DNA of 64,000 nt from Neofusicoccum parvum (Eukaryota > Ascomycota > Dothideomycetes > Botryosphaeriales > Botryosphaeriaceae): assembly GCA_020912385.1 (NCBI GenBank), contig CP087217.1, positions 434,001-498,000 of the forward strand, read 5' to 3'. Positions 10,774 through 21,100 of this stretch are shown here, one piece after another (position 1 is the stretch's first letter; every line of letters begins with the position of its first letter). Below the pieces are notes generated by a model. It saw nothing but the letters and a program-made list of their open reading frames with translations. It made no database searches and was not told where the DNA came from. The position numbers and the translations under genes were made by a program.

Positions 10774-12752
10774 GGTGGGGTGGGGTGGGGGCGTGGTGTG
10801 ATTGATGAGAAACGGCCGCTGGAGGGGGGAAGGGATGGATGGGAGGCCCCGTGTGCGAAGGGCCTGCGCGTGTGGTGCCGGTGTCGCGGCCGTCCTTGCT
10901 GGCTTACTCAGATACCCCGAGGATCTCTGGAGATCTTTCATCGTTGAAACGCGACAATCGAAAACAACATCCACTACAGTGAAGTGCGGAAGAAGTGAAG
11001 GTGATGCTGATGAGGCTGGAGCGGAAGCAAGATGGGAGCTAGAGAGGCCTCTGGGTGGCGGTAAGAAGACTGCCGAGGGAGTGTGGGCGGTATGGCAAGG
11101 ACGTGGACGAAAAACAACAGGCTGCCTGGACGATTGCTTGTCCTCTAGGACGCTGTGGTCTAGAAGCTTGAGGCAGAGTGTGAGCTGGGGAGTTGAAGCA
11201 TTCATCAGGATGGCTTTAGGACAGACGCAATCTTAAGGTCGTTGACGTCTGGACAGATGCTACAACTCCCTAGGCCTTTGTGTTTTTCAGTTGAACTCTT
11301 GGAAAACGGCCGTCAGCATGCTACGTCCCCGCGCTCTTCTTGTGGTTGATGGCCAACTAGTCCTGGTAGGATTACGAATTGCGAGAGTACGGCCTGAATG
11401 AGCTTCCGACCTCAGTTTCGCAAGCGGGTCGAAAATGATTACGAAGCTCCTTGACAGCTAGCGCGATATCACTTTTGAGATCCACTCTTACTTGGGGAGT
11501 CGGCCAATTCGTCCAAATAACTTCAGCAGATAGTCTTATGAACTTTTGCATCAGGATGGATACTTCGACTCCCTCCAGCAGAGCGTAGTTCTAGCCAGAC
11601 GAGTATTTCCGAGGGACTGACTTGTCTTCATGCTACTTGTCAACCGCTACACTCCTGTGTACATACGCGAGCACTCATACTGTCTACCTCATGCTCCATC
11701 GGGAGAGTCAATACAGGACATGGCGCTGCTTCCCCCATGACATCGACAATCCTCGGCCTCGGCGCAAATGGTTTCTACCCCTAGAGTATGAAATGACGTG
11801 CCGGAAACTCGACTTTATAGAAGCCGCAGCTAGATTTGTGTAACTATGTGTGCGCACTCGTCCTCTTGAATGGGTTCTTCGTTGATCCTCGGGCCGTCTG
11901 TGGAGTGGGTTGTGAGTTGTGACAGACCTTGACTGCCGAGGACAGTCTGCGGAAATTTAATAATACAAGTTCTGGCTCTGGAGGCAAGGCTTTGTACATG
12001 GGGTTCCTGATGGACTCGCACGTGAAACAATCATTGTTAAGAAACAACTTTCGGGTTTACCACGTTTGATATAACTACATGTTCTCTTAGTGGATATGGA
12101 CGATGGAAGAATTCTGGACAATAAAATACGAAAAATTTGCTCAGGAATCTTTTACTCAAGCCTCCAAAGCACTGAAGCCATATGCTTCAGGAAGTAACCA
12201 GTGTTGTCTTGGAGCGGCTGGAGAGAGCCCGTTTAAACGCCCGCGACTGCGGTTACCTACGCGATAGTCTACACAAATGGCTGCGCTCTTAGATACTCCG
12301 GGACACGCTTCAGCGCGGCTTCCGGGAGCTGAGGAACTGCGAGAGATGTCCGACGCAGGCTTGAATAGGAGCCCGAGGCACGACTCGTAAACAACGTAGG
12401 GTACGTCGGCTTTATAGAGAAAGTGTATAATTGAGTAGAGGCCGAAAGCATTCCCCAGCTAATAGGGTCCGCACGTCTCCCACCTGAGATGCATGGGAAT
12501 GTCCTCTAAGCTCCGAAGTTTCCGCCCCCACTTGGCTACCTAACAAAGAAGCGATTATGTGCATTCCTCGGCCATCGACTGTACGGTAGTGATTGCACAC
12601 ACGCACGTCTGGCTTGCTCTCTTACAAAGACTCTGGCGTCTGGTATCCCAAAATTGCCCACTGAAAGCAGGGGACCCCAGTTGAGCCTCAATCATCAAAA
12701 GAACTCAACACCCCACCTTTCTACGAAGAGCTCGACGACAGCAAAACGATAT
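10774..12752. other. Intergenic region, no gene seen
   Basis: About 2 kb between the seven-TM gene and the tRNA. The first 450 bases are G-rich; the rest is of average composition. No domain-bearing frame or RNA gene was found. Confidence 0.5.
12743..12746 (-). terminator. Pol III terminator of tRNA-Gly
   Basis: AAAA on the plus strand, i.e. TTTT on the minus strand, six bases beyond the tRNA 3' end. This is the standard RNA polymerase III stop signal. Confidence 0.7.
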
Positions 12753-12824
12753 TGCACCAAACGGGAATCGAACCCGTCTCTCCACCTTGGGAAGGTGAAA
12801 TCATAACCACTAGACCATTGGTGC
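12753..12824 (-). tRNA. tRNA-Gly (anticodon CCC), intronless
   Basis: Read on the minus strand, the 72-nt segment folds as a complete cloverleaf. The acceptor arm pairs GCACCAA with TTGGTGC, followed by the discriminator A. The anticodon loop is TTCCCAA, giving CCC, which reads GGG glycine codons. The T arm has the canonical GGTTCGATTCC B-box. No intron is present. Confidence 0.95.
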
Positions 12825-14192
12825 TAGATGAATCTTCGGGGTATCAAAATCTGGCGTGGACTATATAGTCCGAGCTTAGTTGACGTGCAGTCGACGGCGG
12901 CGGCAAGCGCAGCCTTCAGCTTGCTTGGGACAACCACCGCAACCAAGCAAGCTGGAACGATTTCTGTGTGTTGGTAACATCGTGGTCCACGAATGGCCGA
13001 GGGATATGAACAGACTGTGTGTCATCTTGTCGTTGGTGCATCTCAACCCTTCCACATGCTCCCAGTCAAAGGCAAAAGATACCAGAGATGCAGGAGCACT
13101 TGCTGGAGACCGATACCATCGTCTGTACGTGGCTGAGAAAAACGAAGCCCACGGCTGCAGTAGTTGGAAAAGACGTTAGTTCGACGTGTACTTGCGGGTT
13201 TGTGCAAATTTCGAAGGACTTGCGACGACGCGAAAGAAGAAAGAAAAGTCGGTGTTCCTTCCGACCGACACTCAGGGGCGCAGGGCTGTGGAAGATTGCA
13301 CGATCTGAGGGGTGGGAAAGATCCAGAACTGCAAGAGCAAAGGACAGCCCCTCCGTGAGTATTTAAAGACAGAGTATTTGCTTTGCTGTGCTGCAGTTCC
13401 CCAATAAGGATCTTGTTGAGACTTCGCGTGCGGTGCAGAGTGGAAGGATTTGCGGAACTACTGCGTCATCGCCTAACGATCATTTGCTGATTGGTTGAAT
13501 GGCCACATGAAGGACAGCGAACAACTCAATCTGCTACATGTTATCGATACAAGGACGCGTATGTGGCTCTGGTTTGTGCCTACACTGTATGCAAGCGGGC
13601 GCACAGGTGAGTGCTGCACTATACAGGTAATGCGAGCACTCCTCACAAGCATGTCTATGTGGAGAGTTGAAGCAGAGTCCGGACAGAAAGGCTCTTGAGA
13701 ACATATATATCAGATCTACCTGGACGAGTGCTTCAACTCCCCATGGCTAAACGTGGTTTGGGTTAACAGAAGATGCTTTCTCGGCCACTAGACGCCCCAC
13801 TCACGCCGTCCCATGAGGGAATTTATTAAACAGAGTATACAAGTGCATGAACAGCGACATCTCGTTTCCCTCGAACTCTCGCAGTATTCAGGTGCCCAAG
13901 TGAAGTACTTTTTCGCTCATCATATCTTGAGACAAGCCCTCAGATTACCCCCTATTTCAGGTCTTATACACACATTCGCTCAGGGTAACAATTTCGACCT
14001 CTCATAGGTACATGCGATTTCAAAAGAGTTCGATGGTATAATCATCATCCACCCGCACGGCAAACGCACGGACCATGTGTGTTGGAGGGGTCTCGCGAGT
14101 GATCATCATCCAAGCTCACAACCCAGCCAACTATTCTTACCACACCTCTCCTCCACCACCTCCGCCGCCGCCGCAACGACACCCCGCCCACC
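12825..14192. other. Intergenic region, no gene seen
   Basis: It contains the upstream flank of the tRNA (on its minus-strand side) and the GET4 promoter. The last 60 bases are C-rich with CCACC-type repeats, typical of a fungal leader. No gene was recognised. Confidence 0.5.
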
Positions 14193-15380
14193 ATGTCGTC
14201 CAAGATCGAGAAGACGATAGCGCGCCAGCAGCAAAAGTCCGGCCCCTCCCCCACCCACCACCACCTCCCGTACCCCAGCTGACCACACGCCCGCCACGCA
14301 CGCACAGGATCGAAGAAGGCCAATTCTACGAAGCGCACCAGCAGCTGCGGGTCATCGGCACGCGCTACGTCAAGCAGCGCAACTGGGCGTCGGCGATCGA
14401 CATCCTCGCGTCCGGGGCGCAGCTGCTCCTGCAAGCGGGCCAGGGCGGCAGCGGCGGCGACCTGTGCCTGTTCCTGCTCGAGGTGTACCACAAGGCCGAG
14501 ACGAAGCCGGACGCGGATTCGAAGGCCAAGCTGCTGAGCCTGCTGAGGAGCTTCCCGCCGGACGAGCCGACGAAGAAGAGGTTCATCGGGGAGATGATTG
14601 GGTACGTTTGCGCTCCGGTGGTGGATGCCGGGGTTTTGGTTTGTGTTTGGGGACCTGTGGGGCTGATTTGCATGCAGATGGTCGTCCAAGTTTGGAGAGT
14701 ACCCTGCTGGAGATCCGGAGCTGCACCATGTGGCGGGAACGGTGCTTGCGGAGGGTAGGTTCCGCCTGGGGGCAAAACGTGGATGTGGCGGACGCTGACG
14801 ACAGAGCGCAGACGGTGATGCATACGATGCGGAGCGACACTTCATCCACGGCACGCGCGACTCGCCCGAATACCTGGTCAAGCTGGAGTACGAATGGTTC
14901 AACGAGGATGATTCGCACATGGCGCCGCTGTACGCTGCACGCGCCGTGCTGCCCTACCTGATCGCCGGCAACGTGCGCGCGGCGAACCAGTGCTTCCTCC
15001 AGTTCACGACGCGCCTCTCGCAGCAAAACACCTCGCTCGGCGTGCAGGACGTCAGCAGCTCGAGCCTCGATCTCCGCGTCTACCCTTCGCTTCCCCTCCT
15101 TAACCTCCTCGGCCTGCTGCTCCTCGCCGTCACCCGCGGCAGCGCGGACCTGTTCCGCATGCTCAAGAGCCATTACAAGACACACTTGGACGAGGTCCCC
15201 GGCTGGAACGACGCATTGGACCAGATTGGCGAGATGTATTTCGGAATCAGGATTCCCAGCCAGAGCAATCCGCTCATGGACATGATGAGCAGCATGTTCA
15301 TGGGCGGTGGCGGCGGCGCAGGACAGAAGCCCAAGTCCCGGCGGGTGGAAGCGCCGGCGCCAGCACCCGGGCTGGACTAG
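14193..15380 (+). CDS. GET4: GET4, cytosolic factor for tail-anchored protein insertion
   Basis: Four exons: 14193-14236, 14308-14601, 14678-14754 and 14812-15380, joining to 327 residues, the normal size for fungal Get4. The protein is an all-helical repeat scaffold. Recognisable stretches include IEEGQFYEAHQQLR near the N terminus, SGAQLLLQAGQGGSGGDLC, and YLIAGNVRAANQCF later. Get4 pairs with Get5 and bridges Sgt2 to the ATPase Get3, handing tail-anchored clients to the ER. The tail is Gly-, Lys- and Arg-rich. The start ATG has a CCACC context. Exon 1 encodes only 14 complete residues, and its donor reads GTCCGG, far from the GTRAGT consensus, yet the join reproduces the conserved N terminus exactly. 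The gene converges on the next one with 145 bp between the two stop codons. Confidence 0.93.
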
Positions 15381-15525
15381 ATATCGCGATGAAAGTTGTA
15401 TAAAAGAATGAAAACATCATGACCATGACCTGAGGACTCAATGAAGTCGCGGGTATCTCCAAGCAAGTAGCAGCAAATCCAATCGCCCAAAACTCCATGC
15501 ACACGTGCCACGCGTCGCAGGTGAG

Positions 15526-16064
15526 CTACGCCGGCAGCGGGTCGTCGCCCTCGAACATCCACTTGTCCTCGTCCAGCGACTCCACCTTGGCCTGAAGGCT
15601 GGCCTGCAGCGTTGCCTTGAGCTCTGCTTCCAGTTAGAGCGGGGCGCGCACCTTCCCTCGGGGGCCTGGCACCTACCGTTCGGCTCGATGTGCTGCTGGT
15701 GCTTCCGGTACGTCTCAATCAGCCGACTCTCGACCTCTGCGCCGCCCTCTCGTCAGCACCGCACCCAGCTACAGCTGCAGCTCACCCCAAGTCGGGAGCG
15801 CATGTCCTTACCTCTCTCCTCGCGCGCGTCGTCCCGCGGCAGCGGCCCCACGTTGGGCATCTCGAGCCGGTAGTTGCCTTCTTCGTCCCGCGCCACGATG
15901 TCCCGGTCTTCGGTCGCTTCGTCCGCCAGCTGCAGCGTCGTCGCGGAGGTGGCGGAGGTGGAGGATGGGCCGGTCGGGCGGCGCGAGAGGTTGCTGTTGA
16001 AGAGGTTGCGGCGCATGCCCGAGGCGGTGGTCGTGCGGTGGGGTGGCTGCGTGCGCGAGGACAT
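15526..16064 (-). CDS. Small hydrophilic protein of unknown function
   Basis: Three exons on the minus strand: 15812-16064, 15677-15736 and 15526-15623, joining to 136 residues. Introns are 75 and 53 bp with clean GTAAGG and GTAGGT donors. The ATG at 16064 is preceded by CCCACC, so it is preferred over in-frame upstream codons. The N-terminal 50 residues are Ser-, Thr- and Arg-rich; then comes an acidic block (DEATEDRDIVARDEEGNYRLEMPNVGPL), a short charged helix (EREVESRLIETYRKHQQ), and a C-terminal DKWMFEGDDPLPA end. There is no signal peptide or TM segment. The splicing and the conserved-looking acidic and tryptophan ends suggest a real gene and perhaps a small subunit of a nuclear complex, but I do not recognise the family. 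It shares a 415-bp divergent promoter with the RAI1 gene. Confidence 0.7.
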
Positions 16065-16479
16065 GGTGGGGGAGGGTTGGAGGGAGGTTACGGCGGTGGT
16101 GGGGTCTGGTGTGGATGGGTGGATGGGTGCTTCGGAAGACGCGTGAGAATGGGCGCGGCGGCGTGGCCAGAATCTCATGTGAAAAGGTGGCGGGGATTTG
16201 AGACGCCAGCACTGAAAGATACTGGGGACGGGCGCGGCGGCAATGTGGGACAGGCGAATGGGGAGAGCAGCGGCGGCAGTGGGAGCCGCGGGCTCTGCAT
16301 GGCAACCAGAACGTCAGACGCTGCGCGGGCGGGCGGACATTCCTTGGCGCCGAAGCAATGACGCGGGGCCAGGGCGCGCCGCCGAAAGGGCCCCGTCCAA
16401 TCCAATCCACGCGCGCCCAGTCGCGGCAAGCTTCCTTCGACGCGACCACCTTCACCAACGCAACGGCCAATTCACCAAC
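16065..16479. promoter_or_regulatory. Divergent promoter region
   Basis: 415 bp separate the start codons of the unnamed minus-strand gene and the plus-strand RAI1 gene. The right part is C- and A-rich and ends in TTCACCAACATGG. No TATA box was seen. Confidence 0.5.
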
Positions 16480-18124
16480 ATGGCTGGCGCAAATGGCGAA
16501 GGTCCGTCGGGCGGCATTGTCCCTGCCCTAACGTTCCGCATCGACCCTCGCGACATCGCTCCGCTCATTGGCCACGGCCCTAAGAATATCCGCCGCCCAG
16601 AGGTAAGCGTGTGTGAATGTTCGCAAAGCTGGTCCGCAGAGCTTGCAGCTAACTCCGCATTGGTGCATCGTGAAGGAGATTGCCGAGTTCTCCTACGACG
16701 AGGACCGCAACATCCACTTGGATGCACGTTCCCTGGCGTACTACTACCCGCCTCCCGATGACCCGGACGGTCCACCTTTCTTGTACCTTGACCGCGGCCT
16801 TGAGTCCTTCCGCAGGACCGACGACAGCGTCGATGAGCACCTTGTCGGCCTTCTCGCCGCCATCATGGAGATGGAGAAGAAGCAGAACGCAAAGATTGAC
16901 ACCCACTTCATCTCCTATCGTGGCATGATGACCAACGTAAGTGCTATAAATGTTAATCTCAATCTTCTTGTAAATATCTCAGCTGACTATCATTTACGCA
17001 GCTGCTTACGATGGGGTTTTCCAGGCTGGATGAATGGGTGATGAGTGCGACTTTCTTCGATGTAAGTCAATCTCCAGAAATTTATGATACAGCTACTTAT
17101 CTTGCTTGCACAGGGTACGATGTAGGTACTACCTGTTCTTCTATTATCATCAACCTAGTTCAGAAAGCTTGCAATGTGCCAGCACTGACACCCTCCAGCT
17201 TCATCGAAGAGGACAAGTCTGCGAAGGCGGCCGCCAAGGAGAGGCAGAGGTCGCGAGACAAGGGACCGGACATGTCCTACTTCTACGGTAATTATTTCAA
17301 AACTCCCTTCCTGTTTTACGTGTTAAATCTTCAAAAGGCTTCAAGTTCGAGACACTCTTCACCATTCCGGACACCTGGGACAATGTCACTCGCGAGGAGA
17401 TCGAGAACCGCGATGACAAGCCTGTCAGTAACTTCGCCCAGTACTGCTCGATCGTTAAGACTGGTGTTGGCAACATGGGGATTGTGGTCGGTGGAGAAGT
17501 TGACTCAGGTAGGCCCAATTCATCTTCCGACGCACCTCACCAGCCAAGCTGACCTGCGTATCATAGTCTGGGATGACAAGGTCGAGGGCCGTAAGAACCA
17601 AAACTACGTGGAGCTCAAGACCAGGGTGTGCAACAATTTCTCGCACCAGAGCGACAAGGACAAGGAGAACTACGAGCGCAAGCAGATGAAGTACTGGGCT
17701 CAGTCTTACCTGATCGGCTGCCCGAAGATCATCGTAGGAAGGCGTAGCAGAGACGGCCGTCTGATGATGCCCGTAGAACAGCTGACCACCATGAACATCC
17801 CTACCGATGTTAGGAACTCGACTCACATCTGGGATTCTGTGCTTTGCGTACAGACGCTCAACGCATTCCTTGAATGTAAGTCGAGCACTGCCAGCTGGCA
17901 ATACAGAAGACTGACCACCAATAGGGCTCTACAACCAGCTCAAGGACACGTCTGGCGTCTGGCAGCTGGCCAAGAGGCGCAACGAGATGATTGTTCACCT
18001 GATCCGTCGTACCGCAGAAGGAACGGAACAGATACTCACGGACGAGTTCAAGCAGCACCGCTGCGAGCTCGCTCGTGCCCGTCTGTCAGAAGCGGTCGAT
18101 AAGTGCCCGACATACTATGAATGA
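16480..18124 (+). CDS. RAI1: RAI1/DXO-family decapping nuclease
   Basis: Eight exons: 16480-16602, 16676-16936, 17002-17061, 17114-17121, 17199-17287, 17338-17508, 17567-17875 and 17925-18124, joining to 406 residues. Exon 4 is only 8 nt. The family removes incomplete or non-canonical 5' caps and RNA 5' ends, and partners the exonuclease Rat1 in the nucleus. Conserved elements are visible: FSYDEDRNIHLD near the N terminus, YGFKFE with Glu185, VVGGEVD with Glu234 and Asp236, VELKT with Glu253 and Lys255, and WAQSYLIG with Gln283. These are the expected metal-binding and catalytic positions. The product ends normally at CPTYYE. The first intron's acceptor gives RRPE followed by EIAEFSY, matching the family pattern. 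No targeting peptide is seen. Confidence 0.92.
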
Positions 18125-21100
18125 TCGGGTAGAATGGGTGGCATCTGGGCTGGCGTTCAATGGCGGACAATGTGGCATTTGCACGGCGTAGGGGTATACC
18201 AAGCTGCACCCCACGACTCGCCTTCTGGCAGTTGATTCGGGATTTCGACCTGTTCAAAGTCCAAGTGATCATGTGCATGTGAATACTAACCACGGGCCGT
18301 CGAAGCATCCACCCGAATACAGACATGTCAAGCGCAAGACTACCAAAATCATCCGGACGAACGCATCAACTCCCACCCGAGAAACCTTGTACATCCGAAT
18401 AAGACAACACACTTTCGCGTAGAGAGAATCAATAGTTCATCGTGTCGATCAGCGCGTATTTCCGTTTCTCATTTTCTTTTCCTGCTGCAAAAGCGGCTGA
18501 TGAGAAAACAGAACCGTAGTTGATGATGATGGTCTCCAGCTTACGGCCGCAAACCCCGTACCCAAAGCAAACGGAAAAGAAAGAGACATGGATGGAACCA
18601 AACGACACGACAACTGCGGGGCGCAACGGGAATGAGGCAGAGACAAGCGAACACGAATGCGATTCGAGCGACTATCGAAATATGTCTATCATTATAGGTT
18701 TGCTGCTGTGCTACCCTTTTTTTTCTTTCTCCCACCCGGCCGTCCATCCCCCAATCCTTATTTTCAAGGGGATCGTCAGCTGCGCTTTTTTTACGTACTT
18801 CGTCCCTGATCATCCCCTTTTTCCTCTTTCTCTCTTCACTGTGTAAGCGAGCAACCCCCCCCCGTTTTTTCGTGCAAGCGAGAGACAACGAGAGACGCGT
18901 CTGTCGATCCAAATCCGCGTGTGTGCCTATAGCACGGCTACTCCCGTTTATATCAATACTCAGCATGGCCGAGCGGTTGTTGGTCCGGCGTTTTTCTATG
19001 TTTAGCATGACCGTTGCTGCGGTGGGGCGCCCGAAGCGTAGCGAGCGAGAAGAGATCAAAAATAGTAGCGTTAAGATGTACAGGTTGAGATTGCTATTAT
19101 CGATAGCGGCGGGTCTCGTTATTATACACGGGTATAGCAGGAAGAGCCTCTTCGGATATTAGAGATCTCTGATTGGCGAGGGTGGGTACGGTTAGGAGTG
19201 CAAATGCAGGAACAGTGTCCCGCGTCCGTGGACGAGGGGAAGGGGCCGTCAACGGCGTACGGGCTTGCCATCTCGCTACCTGGCGGATGGGAACAAGCCG
19301 CGGGGCCGGCGGGAGGCCGGGTGGTTGCATTGAGTGGAGGGACGCACAATGCAAGGTCGGGGAAGCTGGAGGGTTGGGCTGCGGTTGGCTGGTGGTCCTA
19401 AGGCGGGAAAGAGAGGCTCGCCGCGAGTCTCCGCAAGCATGACGTGGGTGGTGTGAGTGGCGGCTTAAGGCAAGCAAAGGCAGGCAGACGTATAGGCAGA
19501 CAAGAAAAGGCGTGCAGTTCTCTGGGCCGGCAGGGAACAAGAGGCTCGGAAGAGGTGCCGTACAGGTACGGGATGTGCGGGTGCGAGAGCGACTCTGGAA
19601 GAAGACGTGGAGGACACGGCGAGGAGACGCCGGCCAAAGGACCGAAGATTGATGACGTACGCGCGTACTTTTTCTCTTACTCTTTTTCTCTGTCGGCCTA
19701 CTTGCTCTTTCTTGGTGTTGTAGGACAGGTTCTGCTGCCGTGCCGTGGCTCTCGCCGATGATCGAATCGGTGGGGAGAGGGGCGCACGTTAGGCGAGCTT
19801 GCCCCCTTCGCCAGCTCTCGACACGATACGCGATTCATCAAGAGTGGGCGGGTGGGTTCGTGGATGTGACATTGTCTCCGCAAAGAGAAGGAGGACGTTC
19901 CTGTAGGATCGCCCGAGTGGCGGAGTGAAGGACGACGACGACGACTACGCCGGTGATGAGCCCAAAATAATGCCGCGCTCGAACGATGAGTACGTTGGGT
20001 ACCCATCTGGGCAAGTGAGCACTCTATGGACGCTCGGACAGGGGGTTCGGGGAAAAAGAGAACAGTGGCGGTCACGATGACTCTCACCTCTCATGCGGTG
20101 GTTGCATCCGCATTGCCAGCGGCGGCGCCCTTTTCTCGGGGGCATCTCTGCCCACTTCCCCGGCGGTGAGGTGAGGGGGGCAGACGTCTCCATAGAGTAC
20201 GGAGAGCAGTTCCTGCAGCTCCATGCAGTTAGGTGGAGTGGCCGGTGCTCCTGCTGGAGCCATGCAGGATGTACCGAGTCGGCAATCCGCAACGCGGCGC
20301 AACGGCAGCGGCGATGGGCACGCTGCTCATCAATCAGCAGCAAGCAGCCCACAGACCACCGATCTGGAGCGCGCCCGCTCAGCCGCTCAGGGTTTGACAA
20401 AGTTGACAGGGTCTGCATGCAGCGTGTGTCAGTCCGTCCTGCTGCTCAAGTCAGGTACCAAGGTGGCTCCAGCCTGCATGCATCCGCCCCACCGCGGTGC
20501 CCACATGCTGTACCCAGATCCACCGGCTTGACTAGGGACGCTGCGGCAGGCGTGCTGGGTTGATGACGAAAACGCAGCAGCAAAGCAAGGCACAGAGCAC
20601 AGCGCAGCGCGGGCAAAGCAAGCAGGCAAATCAAACCAGCGCAAACGCAAGGCGGGCAAATCACGCAGAATCCAGACAACACCAACGGCCGGCTCCACAC
20701 TCGCGCAGGTGCAGTGAGACACAGAGAGCGAAAAAGCACGTGCAGCGAACACCGACCTCTTTCCCATCCTTCTTGCTCCCCGTGCGCCTTCTGCGCTGTT
20801 GCTTTGCGCATTTCGCATTGATGGCACAGACGCTAATGCAAGGTACGCAGGCAGCGTCCATGTCTAAGATGGAGAACGATGCGATGGGCCCCACTCGCCG
20901 TTCCTCCCTCTCCCCCCAAACCTGGCTGGAAGGCCAGAAGGAGCAGCAAGCACCACATGCCAAGGGCCCGCCAGCTGCGTATCCTACTCAGCGCCCTTGT
21001 CCGCCTCTGCCAACCCACGGCACACACTACCATAACACCAGGCACACGGGCCAGCGCGTTGGCTCCACGGGACTGGACTGGACCCCGTTCGAACGGCTGA

